64,000 bases of DNA from Aphrophora alni (GCA_963513935.1 OY740767.1:78914060-78978059); one strand, 5' to 3'; shown: positions 36,206 to 49,703, numbered from the stretch's first letter. Program-made: numbers and translations. The notes: generated by a model from the sequence alone, not told the origin.

Positions 36206-36631
36206 CTAACCGTTACTGTTCCTCAAAGGTATCCGTAAGTGCATTGTGTACCTTTTATGTAACTTGTAGAATCTTATCCTGGTGTAAATTAGAGTATCAT
36301 TTAACATTAGTTTCATCGTTTGCAATTCCACTGAGTGAGTTACGAGCTCAAGGTAGTAAATCAGAAATCCCGGATGTCTATACATTGAAGGATACAACTT
36401 TATAATAACTAATACTGTGGATAGAAACGAGTGATAAATTGTAATTTTAAGGTGTAAACCACCCATGATGGATTTATATATAGCTAGTATTATTTCGCTC
36501 TGTAGGTGATGTTTTCTTCCAGTCTGTGCAGAAGCTGTGATATCGTTTACGTTTCTCTTGGTTTGTAAATAGTTATGTGTCACTTCTGACGTAAACATTG
36601 TTGTGTTTGAATAAACACACGATTTATACAA
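36206..36631 (-). CDS. Hypothetical 141-codon open frame
   Basis: The longest open frame in the window without a transposon match, reading minus from an ATG at 36631. An internal ATG (Met-Phe-Thr-Ser-Glu) sits about 35 bp past a TATAAA in TTGTATAAATCG, which could be a promoter. Composition is less Lys/Asn-biased than chance frames nearby, and G+C is slightly raised. There are no domains, no signal peptide and no family that I recognise. It may be a first exon, a repeat-derived frame, or chance. Confidence 0.2.
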   Translation of the reverse strand: MYKSCVYSNTTMFTSEVTHNYLQTKRNVNDITASAQTGRKHHLQSEIILAIYKSIMGGLHLKITIYHSFLSTVLVIIKLYPSMYRHPGFLIYYLELVTHSVELQTMKLMLNDTLIYTRIRFYKLHKRYTMHLRIPLRNSNG

Positions 36632-36639
36632 CTTTTAAA

Positions 36640-38135
36640 TCATCCAATGATCAAATTCTTCTGTTTACAGAAATAATATTTATAAATGGCTTATTTAGTT
36701 CCAATGTGCAATAGCTTATTCTTATAAATACTATGTTTATAACAGATACTAAATTATTATGGTATTATGCAAAAAATACAATAGTAATTTATGTCACACA
36801 TATGTGTGACTCGTTTAAATGACATTAGTCCTTACAATAAGAGGGTATCACGTGTTATTGTGAATCATCATATAAAAAAAATTTTGTTGTAAGTTTTTTG
36901 CTGATTTCAATAGTTAGTTAAAAAGTTATGGAAATGTTCCAAGTTTCACTTTGTATTATGTATACCTTTGTCTACAATGACAAAACACTTTCAAATATTT
37001 AGAAGTGTTGTAGAGGAACAATATACCGTATCCCTGCGGATACATATTTCATAATTTACAGTCGGACAAGACAATTTATTTACTTGCACTGTGTATATTG
37101 CCTTACAAATTGTCATTAGAGTCAATTTATCCGTGAAGTTGATTTTGGTTGACCAATTTTAAACCAAGGTGTCAAATGACTTGGTAAACAATGTTAATAT
37201 GTTAGTTTTTATAACCTAATATCAAGTATTATTTGATTTTATTTGAAAAAATGATAAATATTAGATTTACAACATGTGTATTGAATTTTATTTTACTGTT
37301 TAAATTGTATCGATGAAATTACTAAAGAAGTTGATGCTTTGTACAAAAGATTGTGTAATATAATTCAATATATTATATTGGAAAGTATTTCATATATTTT
37401 AAATTTGTTATGTTGTGTTATTTTAACCTTGCTTACGATACTTATTGCCTATACAATAAATATTTCATCGTTTGCAACTTTCACTAAATATCAAAGAATG
37501 CCAATAATAGTAATATTGAACCATGGGAAATGAGGAAAAAACTAAACATAATAATGATGCTCTATTTTATAAGTTACATATCTATAAACTATTATGTAAT
37601 GTAAAATATGTATATAAAATATTTTCTTTTTAAACTATCATAATTGGCCTAGTACTTCATTTATCTAGATTTTGAGATATAAGGTCTGGTATGCTTATTA
37701 TATAGAATAATATAAGTTACGTTGTAATAGCCTAAATTTGTGTGGTCTTAATGTAATTAACCTTAAGGAATCCAAAGTTTATTATAAAAAGACAGATATT
37801 AAATATCGCTATTTTTTATTTTTTTTAAACGTAAGAGTGAAAAATAATTTTGATGATCAATACATGTAACGGACCTGATAAAACTACTTAACAAGGTTTC
37901 GGAAAAGGGAAACACAACAGAGAATGTTTATTATGCCTTTTTATAAATTGAGGAAATCGTTATGTTTGCATAACTTATTCATAAATTTTTTAATTCAAAA
38001 ATATAATAAATTTACCACAAAAAATTGAGTATCACTTTTGTTATAGTGACAAATGTTAAGGACTTATAAAAACTCCCCATAAATAGCAGTAATTATAAAC
38101 ATTATCTTAAATAATAGTCAAAACAATGACATTGA

Positions 38136-38196
<61 letters not shown>

Positions 38197-38480
38197 CATT
38201 ATAAAAAAATAAGGAAAATATTGAAAGAGAAATAATACTAGTATTTTAAGTATTTTTATATTACAATATATTTCTTACCAATTCTACATACCCACTTTAA
38301 AATTTAATTTAAATATCAGATTGATTTCCAAGAGTATGAAGAAAAATCACAATAACACTACAAAAGTAAAATGGCAAACACATTTTATTAAATTGACAAT
38401 AGATATACTTCATATCAATGTTATATTCTGGATTCAATAAAATTAAAATAATAACTATACTATTAGTCATGTATGCTGAT
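36640..38480. other. AT-rich intergenic DNA
   Basis: No gene seen. Contains (AT)n at about 38141-38193. Confidence 0.4.
38141..38193. repeat. (AT)n microsatellite
   Basis: About 26 AT units. Confidence 0.9.
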
Positions 38481-38605
38481 TGGTCATTCAACACACCTCT
38501 CTCCCCTTACATGGCACGTATCGTTGTGGTTTGATGAAATATTATTGCTAACTGCATACGTACCGCTGTTAGATGATAAATCATCCATCCACCCCTAATA
38601 AATTA
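38475..38605 (+). repeat. Dispersed repeat copy (pair with about 43,920-44,060)
   Basis: Shares, in inverted orientation with the second copy, CTGATTGG.CATTC, then CATGG.ACGTA.CG.TG.GGTT, then TGAAATATTA, at roughly 70% identity over about 110 bp. A short non-autonomous element is likely. Confidence 0.45.
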
Positions 38606-39059
38606 TGTGTATCACAACATGATCAGAATTATAAAGTACAATAATTAAATTTGTTTTTATAACTTGTTTAGAATGCAGTAGAAATATATTTACATTTATG
38701 TTATTCAATGCTTATTTTATTACACATTTTTTCGTATTCAGTTTTTTATATCAATGGGTTGACATATCCTATTATATTCTCAGATAAGCAATCTATTATG
38801 GGGTTTTAAATGGATGCTACTTTATTATTAGTATACTAAATTTATAAGGTTAGTTATAAATTTAGGTATCGATTGAAATCCATGTAAAATAAGCAAGTTA
38901 GATTAGGTGATCGTATCCCATCATTTATAAAATACATAAAAGCTGATAAAGCAAATTTCGATAATATATATCGTCGAGTGTTATACTTCAAATAATGGGA
39001 AACATCAGAATAACTTGTAACCAAAAGGCAACACTTGTGATGGGATTAGTTAGTTTCTT

Positions 39060-39502
39060 ATGACTTTATGTTACTTAGGGTGGTCCGTGGTCGAGAATAT
39101 TCCTTTATTCAACCTCGCAACTTGGCATGCACCATCCCACTCCTATATAGTGGCATTACCCCACCTGACCTCCCATTTCGACTGAATCGTAAATTAGTTT
39201 AATTTATAAGTAAATAACTTAATTTACTGTTAATAATTTAGACTTACACGGAATAGAAGAACTCGAATTGGGATTCCACAAGTGTTTGAACCAAAAGTAT
39301 ATTCGCCCATTTTGGTATCACTACTACGAAGGCTATTAAATGATTAATTACGAAGTGAGACCCAAAACCCCAAATGGTATTACCTTCCCTAAAACAACTA
39401 TTTGGAGTTAGGCTAAATTCCTACAAAAAACTCTCACATTATTAAGGACAAGTCGGTTCATTGAACGATGCACGTATTCGGCAAAAAAAAAAAAAAAAAA
39501 AA
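39060..39502 (+). mobile_element. Possible retroposed segment with a 20-A tail
   Basis: A block of higher G+C DNA (about 39,060-39,480) runs directly into about 20 A residues (39,482-39,502) on the plus strand, the mark of a SINE, LINE 3' end or processed transcript. I cannot find clear flanking target duplications or an RNA polymerase III promoter box, so the class is open. Confidence 0.3.
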
Positions 39503-39773
39503 TGACAAAGTTTGTGATAAGAGTATGTACAAATTATACAACAAAAGTGTACATTTTTACAAAATAAATTATCATTATTTTTTTTTAACGCTATAAATAT
39601 CTAATTCATCTCGCTTGATTTGGGAATAATTGGTTTCAGCTACCAAGTGTATCCTAGATGCGAAAAGAATGGGTTTTCTTTATAGAAATGTCATACCATT
39701 TATTTTGCACTAAGATCTACTATATATTTTACTGGTAATTTAAAAAAAAATAATCAGGCACTGGTTTTGATCA

Positions 39774-39840
39774 GGGCCGTCGCGCAGGTGGGGCGACCGA
39801 GACACATTCATGGCGCCATTTTAGTTCCTATACCCAAATA
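39774..39840 (+). repeat. hAT-like terminal sequence fragment
   Basis: CAGGGCCGTCGCGCAGG resembles the CAGGGCCGGCG-type ends of hAT elements. No matching inverted end was found nearby, so this may be a truncated MITE. Confidence 0.25.
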
Positions 39841-39849
39841 TTTGAAAAT

Positions 39850-42800
39850 AAAAGAGAGATAAATATGTAATTTTTTAAGGTCGATGATGAGAGAAAAGTT
39901 GGTAATTAAAATAAAAAGCGAGATGTAAGATCTTTATCAAACTTTTTGGATTAAACTTTCTTCTTATTTAAACAAAATGGAAATATATTATTTTATTAAG
40001 AAATATATTGTGGAATATTGAAAGTATAGTGATATTTTTAGTTGTCAAATAAGTAAATATCTGGCGTAAAGGTGTACATTTGTTTCGAAATACCTCTTTC
40101 CCAATAATTATGTTCGTGACAATATTGGAATTCATAATATCTATTAGTAAATTTTTAATAATTAAAACAGGCGGATATCCGCCACAATGTGTTTATGACC
40201 GAAATGTTACAACGATTTCATACAGCAAATAATTAAACTCGTGTGCGAAAATTAAATGAAAGCTTTGTTTGCGATGTCTATCTAAGTACACATTTATATT
40301 TATAATAATTTTAATAAATTTTTAATATCATTTACTTCACAACCCGCATTTTTATTTCACAATTTAAGAGATATAGTGCCAAAATATGAGAACAATTTGC
40401 ATTTTAATATTTTAATATTACTAAAGCATCCATGCCAGACACAATAGAGAGGGGCTTAAAACCACAGTAATACTAACGAAGCAATAAATGTTGCTTCCAT
40501 GAATATCTGACAAATTATGCGTTTTACAGCAAATGATACGCCATTTCCAAACAAAAGCATTACTAATATTATAAATATTTTACGACGTCAGCGTTTACCA
40601 AATATGTAACATCAATCAAGAACAAAACTAGTGCTATGAGGGGAAAATGGAATAATTCAAGTTTTTAAATATATAATTAAGTTTTATTTAAATTTAATTT
40701 GGCGAAATCCTGAAACTAACTACAGTGAAACAAAAATATAATAGATTTACTTAAAATTTTCGAAATAAAAAAATTAAACAGAAAAGTATGTGTAATTTTT
40801 TATTTTATATTTTACTAGCAAATAATATATTTCTTTCACCTTCAGTTCTGGACTTTAGTTTGGGTCATAAATTTCATAACAAAGACTTGTATTGAAATAG
40901 CTAAAACCGAAGTTCAGATATTCGACCATTCTATGACGAATATTGAATATCTCCTATTATTATTTGAATATAAGATAATGATGAATTTATGATATATGTT
41001 TCTTTGAATATAAAACATTAATAAGGTTAAACGTGATTGTTTGTATGTGTATCTCTTTACGTGATAAAAATATATCCAAAGATATTTTCAATATTTAATT
41101 TGTTTCAAATTTATTATTGGTTCAGTTAATAAAGTATAAAAACTGTAGAATTAAAAAATAATTAAACATAACAGAATTATACAATATAATACAGTAACAG
41201 AATTTATTTAAACAATATTACATTAATTGACATGAACTGTATCTAAATTAGTTTTAACGCATTTAAATAAATTAAAACTCATATTTATCAATAAATACAA
41301 CAATTTGTCTTTCTGTAACTGGCAATTATCGATATATTTTTTGTTGCTATCAAAGAATGCAATAATTTATTAATTAAAATATAACAATAGGTGGATTAAA
41401 ATATTTGTGTCAAAGAATCCCAAATTAATAATTTTATTTATTTGCTTAAACAAATAACAGTTCATTTTAATATATTTTTTTGTAAATCGTAGGTTTGCAT
41501 TTTACGTGTAATATTTTTGTCTAGGAAAATATATTTATTATCTTAACGACATTTATAATAACCTTTGTATAATGACATTTTACCAGTGCGATTCGCAATA
41601 CATTACTCCTGAAAGTGTAAATTTACGTACAGTACAACCCTCCGAAGACATGTCTAATCACTAATATATTTTACTTTAAAGACATTATCAAACAATAAGA
41701 ATGTTTTACTGGTTCATTTTGTTTTGATTAGAAAATTAATGGAGAATTATACGACTTACGGTAAGTTAGCCGAAATGTTTCGCTTGTTGTACGACATTTA
41801 ATTTAAACAAATTTCTTCTCTATGCGTAAAAATATAAATAATTTAATTACAAAAATAAACTAAAATAAATATAATAATGAAAATTTAGCAATGAAAAAAA
41901 TCGCAATAATTTATCAAGAACTAAAATATTAAGTACTATTATTAGACAGTCACTATATGCGACCTTTCCTTAAACTCATCCTGGACGGTGACTGTAACAT
42001 TACACCCTCCACACTCTTGTATTAAGAGTCAATGACATCACGATACCTTTTTAATTGTGTACTTACGTACTATAACTTAAATAATAGTTTATGCAATACT
42101 GGTTTTGCATTCAAATTGTTGACACGGGAATAACCATGATTAATTTTAGTTTGTTGTTGTAAGTTAGGGTGTGTGACTGTGTGTGTAAGAATATATGTGC
42201 ATGCATTTGTGCGGAGAAACTATGTATTTTCTATTCGATTGTCTAATTTCGCGTCTGTAAATAATAAATTATTAATACTTCCCGCAATCCCTACTATTTT
42301 ACACCTACAATTTTTCGTATTGTATCTGGTTATAGACCGAACTGCATCAAAGGAAAATAATTTATTTCTAAGCCAAATCTTACACCCCTTTAAAAATAAA
42401 ACGGGAAGATAAATAATAGGAAAAACACAATTTTTCACATAATTATTGTTAATTTTAATATACAGTACTCATATAAGTATTGGTTTTAAGGCCTCTTTCT
42501 GTATAAATGTATTAATTGCATTACTTTTTATTGATGACTGTGACACTTGATTGTACACCGAAGGATTTATATCATTTCATGTGAAAGTTTCATTCCCACA
42601 ATAATGAAATCAAGGTATATATTACATGATGAAAACATTGCATATTAGATATCTGTGCAAAATCTGAATCTTTGACACAACATACATAATTAATTATGAA
42701 ACTATTTCAGCACAATTGGTTTTGGTGCAATTTTTAAGAGTACACAAAAGTTTTTTCTACTTTTATAAATATTAATATACGACATGAAAGAAGTAAATGT

Positions 42801-43915
42801 TATTTTCAGTTAATAGTCAAAGTTATTTTTTAAATAACATTTATTAAATTCAAGTAGATCTCTGCTTCTTTATTGCACATTTTCTAATGACTATTTTTTT
42901 AAAAAATTATTTATCAAATATAATAATTCGTTTTAGAATATTTTTTCTTTGTATTTTTTATTAACAATTGTTATTTGTACTTGTCACGTTTGTAACAAAA
43001 CTGTTTTCATACCATTTAAAAAAATACAATTGCAGATAAAGATTGTAATGGTTTACAATGTTCTGCTCGTCATCTTCTAATTAAAAGAAATATTCTAATA
43101 AGGAAAGCAATATATTTGCAACAAAGAGGAAAATCATTACTGTAAATGTTAATCTAGTTGTAGAATTATTATTTTATATGTTACTTTACATTTCACTAGG
43201 CTATGTAGTAAATACCAATGAATTGAAAGCATTTGAAATAAAATTAGGTTTACCTAATATGTTGAAATAAAATCAGATTTACTATATCCTAAAGGGAGTT
43301 TTCAATCCCACTGAGAGAAGGCAAATATATATGTCGACTGATTTCAAAATTCTGTTTTGAATTGGTAAAATCATATTTAAAGTAATTTAAATTCTATACT
43401 CGTAGGTAACCTAAAATGACAATATTTCGCTCTTAAGCCTTCAATGTTACATTTAAGATGTTCAATGTAAAATATTCAATCTATATTATACTTTTACTTC
43501 ATTCGGATTTCTGAGTTTCTTTCTTAAATGTAACAACGTTATCTGCCTTTTTCTTTTCTACACCTTTCTAATTTATTATCTCTATTGTATACATACCGAG
43601 TATACTTGGATGTAATTCAAAGTGAGTTTTCAACATATATGAGTGGGCCTTTAGGCTAAACATTTATAATAATTTTTTATATAATTTACAAACCGATTAA
43701 ATACACATATACACAAAATGAGAATGTAATATTTATCAAATACTAAAAGAAAATACTGAACTAGGTAAATCACAAATAGCAGTCAAAGTCATTTCTGTAG
43801 GTAATGTCAATCTACTAATAAATATTATTGTAAATCATAAGCATCGTTAACATTTGTTGCATTCTAAAATAATTATTCAAATATAAACTGTATTACATGT
43901 ATATCTTTTGTAACA
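39850..43915. other. AT-rich intergenic DNA
   Basis: No gene, element end or coding-like tract could be supported. Confidence 0.4.
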
Positions 43916-43919
43916 CATG

Positions 43920-44060
43920 ATTTATATAGGATGATTGGTGTAATAATCACAACACAGCTGTACTGTTAGTGGGTATTAATATTTCAAATAACCGCAGCGC
44001 TACGTAGCATGGAAAGAGAGACGAGGTTGGGGGTGGAATGGTCAATCAGATTAAATTAAT
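43920..44060 (-). repeat. Dispersed repeat copy (pair with 38,475-38,605)
   Basis: Reverse-orientation partner of the copy at 38.5 kb. It contains AACCGCAGCGCTACGTAGCA, which corresponds to TACGTGCC-type sequence of the other copy. Confidence 0.4.
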
Positions 44061-44439
44061 AGTAAATAGATAATTATGAATATACATTTACTGAATATAC
44101 ATTTTACTGAATTGTTTTTGTTACTTTGAAAATAAAATAAGTAAAACACTTCTAATGTAGGAAAATAAATCTTTTGTCAGACGAAAATGAGTTACCTGCA
44201 TAGATGTTTTAAATTGATCTATAGCGTAAGGGTGTATTGATGTATCAAATATTTAAAAACAGAGTAAAATAATATATATAACTCTGTTTTATTATAGGTA
44301 AAACTTTATTTAATGAACAATTTAACAATAGTTAATTTATCCACTATATTTTTACACTTACTAAAAGTTAGTTTATTGTCTTTAATGTATTTTTCACAAA
44401 GTAAAAATGTAAAATATACCCATTACTTTTTTACCGATT

Positions 44440-44985
44440 CATAAAAGGTCCCAAGAGACGTGGCGGAGGTGCGGGTGTGGCCATTAGAGGAATTTCCAAT
44501 TCCATTTAGTTATTTTCAATTTCCTCGTTATCAATTGGCGGTTCTTGTGTTTTCATCTTTTGTCTTATGTTTTGTCTTCTAATTCAATACCGTAATCATC
44601 AGCATAATGGTCTAATGTTTTATTGCCAATTTCTTAAATTTTGCACTCTCAAATGGAACGAAGCTGTCCTTTTTCAGACATTATAAGATCTATCGTTTTC
44701 GTTTCTTCTTCGTAGGAATTCAACAGATATTTAGGTTTATCAGGATTTTTTCTGCTTCTTCGTTAGTGTTTCAACTGATTTTTTTAATCACTTACAAGTT
44801 TTTTCAAAGGTTCGGTACTAGGCATTAAGTCCTTTTCCAAAACAATGTTCATATTCCATTACGTTACGCGACATAGCACGTTGATTATTTTAATATTTTT
44901 TCGTCACATTCATCTAGACAATAACTTTTTCAGTTGGTTGCGCAGTATATCGTTCTTTATATTGAACGTGTATATATTAAAATGA
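44440..44985 (-). pseudogene. Decayed coding tract of unknown family
   Basis: Minus-strand reading gives linked blocks with frameshifts: MSRNVMEYEHCFGKGL, LMPSTEPLKKLVSD, SVETLTKKQKKS, YLLNSYEEETKTIDLIM, DHYADDYGIELEDKT, then a Pro-rich end (TPAPPPRLLGPF). The charged composition and raised G+C speak for former coding DNA. It lies about 1 kb beyond the broken end of the piggyBac element and may be an accessory gene of another element. I do not recognise it. Confidence 0.35.
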
Positions 44986-45985
44986 ATAATTTTAGACCCT
45001 TGTTATGCTGACCCCTCACCCCTACAATAAAAAATCCCATGCCACAGTAAAAACTCCACCCAGAATTATGGGATACCCTTTTTTTTTGTCAGAACAATGA
45101 CCTTCCCTATCAAAATCGGTCAACTAGTGGTGGATATATGAGTTTTTTTTTTATTTTATTTTACAACTCCAAACATAGAGGTTATCTAACAAACAATCCC
45201 ACAGTTCATGGTGCCCATATATTATAACCTTTGTAACTAGTAGCAGTACAATTTTACGTAATTACAAAACAAAACATTATTACAATATAATCATAAAACC
45301 ATTAGCTAGGAAATAAAATAATAATTTTATAATTAATCGAGTTTTTAACGAACAGATTAGGACATATAGACATTTTCTTTTTAGGTACTTCATTTCGTTA
45401 TTTCACCAATTATCTCGATATTACAGCCCACAGTGACTCTTCGTCTCGATAACGATCTTTCTCCAATCAAACGGTAGGTCATAACTTGTATTTTATTTTC
45501 GTCCCTCATTATTCTTATGTCCCACTGTACTGCTTTATCATATTTATTTTTTTTTGGCTTCTTCTAATCTTTTGGTGATCAGCTTGTCCACATAGTATCA
45601 ATTTCTCCATTAAATTATTTGTTTTTCGTGTCACGTGACCTGTTCTGCTTATTTTTCATTATTTTACAATCTCACTATATGGTGCACAGATAAACAGGTT
45701 TATTAACGTAAGCAATTCACAAACATTATACTTAAATCGGTTACTTAAATCAAACACAAAGTAAAATTAAATACTGTATGTAGTATCTTCTGTTATTGCC
45801 TTTTGACTTATATGTAAAGTATTAAACAGACCAATTCATACTTTCAGAAAAATAAATTTTCATTGCCGAATTTGAGAAAATAAATCCTCTAGTCAGTTAA
45901 ATGAGATTAGCAGTTATTAAAATAATAGTTCATATAGCCCCAGAAATTTAAATATATAAAAGTAATTGTATTTCAATAAAATATT
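44986..45985. other. Intergenic DNA between two decayed tracts
   Basis: Moderately AT-rich, with T-runs near 45,075 and 45,145. No gene seen. The missing C-terminus and left end of the piggyBac element would be expected here but are not visible. Confidence 0.4.
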
Positions 45986-47973
45986 GAAAAACAGCCTTAA
46001 ATTTTTGTAGTAGAAATCGGCGCCCTGACACCTCAACAAGTTGAGGTCCATGTTCATATGAGATGAAGTTTACCTCCCGCTTATCCTTCCATTTAAAAAC
46101 ACAAATCCCATCGTCGCTCCAGCGGTGGACAACTCCCCTACGTTGCAATCTGACGTTTACAACGTCAGGAAGGTTGTTCCTCCTTGTGGGCCGTAGAGAG
46201 TATACGTACCCTTTTCAAGGAGTTATCGATTTAGACCTACGCTGTTATAAAAGTTGTCCATGTACAGTGAATGTCCTTTGCTGGTAAAGTCATCCACGAA
46301 ACTATGTACGAATTTTTGTGCGTGACCGGGGCCACCTAAATCTCTGTCTCCGTCTCCTTGATAAACAATAAATCGGAGCACCAATCCATAAGGGTCAGAA
46401 AGAATATAAAGTTTTATACAGTGTTTGTGTATCTTACCCTTTATGTATTGGTGGAAATTTAGGCGACCCCGCCAAAGAACCATAGATTCATCTAAGCTGA
46501 GGTTTTTGCCCGGATAAAAAATTCTCCTCATGGTATTATTGAAATGATCCAACAGAGAACGAATCTTGAAGAGCCGGTTTATTGTGGTTGGATCGTTAGA
46601 GGTAGGGTTTTTCATAAAAATGCATGCATTGCAAAATTCCTAAAAATCTATCTCGCGATATAGAGTTTCGGAATATTTTCAAGTCGTATAACGGGCTTGT
46701 ATTCCAATAGTACTCTATTCGCGAGATTCTTATATGAATCACTAACCCCAATCAAATAATAAACTCGTCTTCTGTTAGAGTTTTCCACTCTTTGGTTCTA
46801 ACAGAAGGAGAAATGTTTTTTAAAAAATAAAAACTTCGGCAAAAACCTTAGTTTCCCTCAAAATTAGTTCAAAAACTCTTCATTAAAAAGTTAACTATAA
46901 TAACTTGAACTTTGAGGCGTTTGATCAGGAGGGACAACAATAAGTTCCTCATTACCTGTAAAAGGGATTCTTGGGGCACAGGGATCGTCACTTTGCCAAT
47001 TCGTAGGACGAGGTGATGCGGGAGGTTGAATTAGTGGGGTGGGTGGAGAAGCAGACACCTCTGTGGGTGAAAGGGATAACGGGGGTAAAATAATGGGTGA
47101 TGGGGTAAGAGGGGAAGCAGGCGTCTCTGTAGGTTAAAGGGATGAGGGGGGTAAAATTCTGAATGGTGTTTCCTGACTGATTGTAGGCTGAAAAGTTGGG
47201 GAGGGTAAAAGGGAGGCTTGTGAGAGTGGTGGACATTGACTTGCTAAATCAACGGTGTAAGGCATACCAGGTTAAGAAACAATACCTTCTAAAATGTCCT
47301 CACCTTTATCTTCCTCGCTTTCGAATGAGCCTTCATCTGACGAAAAAGCTCTTAGAAGCATTTCCAATTCGTCTTCCTCGAAATCTTGGATGCTGATAGT
47401 TCCACCTCTGCGGCGTTTCCGAACGTGTTCTTGAGCTAAAAAGAAAAGACAGAAAACATGAAATAGGTGTTCAAAAGAAGAAATAAAAAAAAATGTTGAA
47501 AATTATTTTGTATTTAACTAGAATAAATTCAAACAAAACAAAGTAGATAGTTTCCAACTAAATTTTCTGTGTTTTACAATTGAATTTCAAAGCGAATTGC
47601 AAAGTAAAATTAATATATATGCAATAATCTAAAAAATAATATGTAATACTCACTTCTTTTAGCTTTTCGTTCATCTCCAGAATATGATTGTTGAAGTCCT
47701 GAAGGTTCAGGACGTGGAGAGCTTCCTAAACAATTGAATATATATTATTGGAAAATGTTTGAAAACAAAATTGTACTGCATATTGTAACAGTAATGTACT
47801 TAATAAATTCGGAGTCAGCTTTCCTTTTTTTCCCTTGGCCACGGTGTGGATCAGAGGTTTCTGAAGAAAAATAGGTTTTTGTTAAAACATTTTTGTTAAA
47901 ACATTGTTTGAAAAATTGAAAAGAATAAACAGTTATATTTATAAAACAAATACATACCAGTATCAGAGCTCAT
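45986..47973 (-). pseudogene. piggyBac transposase gene with spliced N-terminal region, inactivated
   Basis: Proposed exons on the minus strand: 47973-47958 (M-S-S-D-T, donor GTATGT); 47860-47800 (acceptor TTTTTCTTCAG; HRGQGKKRKADSEF); 47725-47654 (acceptor TTGTTTAG, donor GTGAGT; SSPRPEPSGLQQSYSGDE); and from 47435 onward (acceptor TTCTTTTTAG; HVRKRRRGGTISIQDFEEDE, an acidic patch and a Pro/Thr/Ser-rich linker). The DDE domain (DDE_Tnp_1_7) follows: APRIPFTGNEELIV, LFNEEFLN, FKIRSLLDHFNNTMRRIFYP, LSLDESMVLWRGR, KLYILSDPYGLVLRF, GHSLYMDNFYNS and GVVHRWSDDGICVFKWKDKR. Stops and frameshifts occur (for example near 47,260, 46,870 and 46,630), exons two and three do not join in phase, and the C-terminal Cys-rich domain is missing. 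It is dead. Confidence 0.75.
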
Positions 47974-48428
47974 TTTCAATTTTAAACAAATTGTTTTAAA
48001 TTTATTTTATAATAGTTCTGTAAATATATATATTAGAAGATATTATATTATAATTATATATATATAATAGATATTATATTAGTATTTATTAAATAAACTT
48101 TATTAATTTTTTTAATTTAAGTGTTTAAAATATGTGAATCATCATTCAATTTCCATTTGTTTTAAGTAGTAATATACATGCTTGGAAGAAAACATTAAGA
48201 ATAACAACAAAAAATGAGTTATTTTTCACCTACCTTTAAATAAAATATTCTTCAACGGAGAGAGCAAATTAAAATTGGTCTTCACGATACAATACACACG
48301 CCTGAAGTGATGGTCGCCGGTCGGTACAAATTACCTGCCTGCTCAGGCCAACGGTACCCCCTCCAGCTCTTATTCAAGTTGCCTACGACGTAAACATTCC
48401 AGAATGACATCCGCGTTGAACGTGTTAA
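45986..48428 (-). mobile_element. piggyBac-type element, C-terminally truncated
   Basis: Minus-strand piggyBac transposase sequence ends abruptly near 45,990. The presumed 5' end is at 48,424, where the minus strand reads CACGTTCAACGCGGATGTC next to TTAA (48,425-48,428), the target sequence of the superfamily. No matching terminal repeat was found on the other side, so the element is a partial copy and the right boundary is inferred. Confidence 0.6.
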
Positions 48429-49631
48429 TATTACAATGTCTCAATTCAACTACAATCATTGAGCATACATTTGTTGATTGGTGTTTACCTTTATTTTGTT
48501 TTTTCCTGCTGATGTAGAGACATGATTATTTTAAAGGCCACTGTAACTTTGAGCAGGTGTTTAGGATGAATGAAAGTCTAGATATAAAGAGGATAAAATT
48601 ACACTAGAACCCACATTTTAGGAAGGTTCGTGAAGTAAGTAGTTAACGTTCTCCTCTCTTCTGCTGTACACTTTTTGAATAATAGATATGTTCTCAAGGT
48701 TAACTAATAAATTATTTTCTTTTAAATAAAACCTTAAGAAATAACTGATAAAACTATATGAATGTAAATTTTATGTTAGTGTAGGTAGTTGTAATTATTT
48801 TATATTTCATTCTACCTGCTACAGAATGGAAGTGTATACAACAATACGTTTATTTGTTTTTGACTATATCATTTTTATATTGGTCAAGTTTTGTAATTGT
48901 ATTCAAAATCTGTGTTAAGAGTTTACAATAGTTCCATCTTGGGATGGAATTATTTGTCTTCGACTTACCGCAGCTGTCTCAAGGTACAACATTAAATATA
49001 TAATACACATATTATTTTAAGAAGGAGATAACAAACAAAATCTTATCCACTATAAATATAAACTAGATTTCTATCAATTATTAGGTTTATATATCGATTC
49101 TATATATTTTATTATTATATTCGATTATACATTATTAGGTAAATAGAGAAAACAAAACGAAATAGGCAAGTTGTTTAAATAATGAACAAATATAAGGATT
49201 TTGTGGTTCGTAATATATTCTGTGAAAAGATTTTAAAAAACAGGATTATACAAAATAATTTCACTATCATGATTAGTTTCAACCGTTTACTGGTCATTTA
49301 AAAATTATTTATAACTAAATTTAAAATTTAAAAAATACGTAGGAAGTAAACAAAAAACTAAATCGGATGCAGATTTAGGTAGAGCAAGAATAAACTCCAA
49401 AACACTAGTTTATGGTTTTATGTTTCTTATTCTAATAATTTTAAAGTTGGTGTTGATATATTTTAATTATTTAATTTTTTTTTTTTTACTTGTGTTGGAA
49501 TTTAAATTTAAGTATACACCTATTGTATAAATTTACAACTTTTTAAATAGGTAGTTTATTTGTAGGACATTTTTTTAACCTATGAACATGTATCAGTTTT
49601 ACATTTGTCATTAAACTATGAAACTTCCGCC

Positions 49632-49638
<7 letters not shown>

Positions 49639-49703
<65 letters not shown>
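49639..49703. repeat. (TA)n microsatellite
   Basis: About 32 uninterrupted TA units. Confidence 0.9.

Noticed and set aside
37339..37533. Hydrophobic 64-codon open frame resembling a membrane protein
   Set aside because: Ile/Leu/Tyr-rich composition expected from AT-rich DNA, no good start context or flanking exons.
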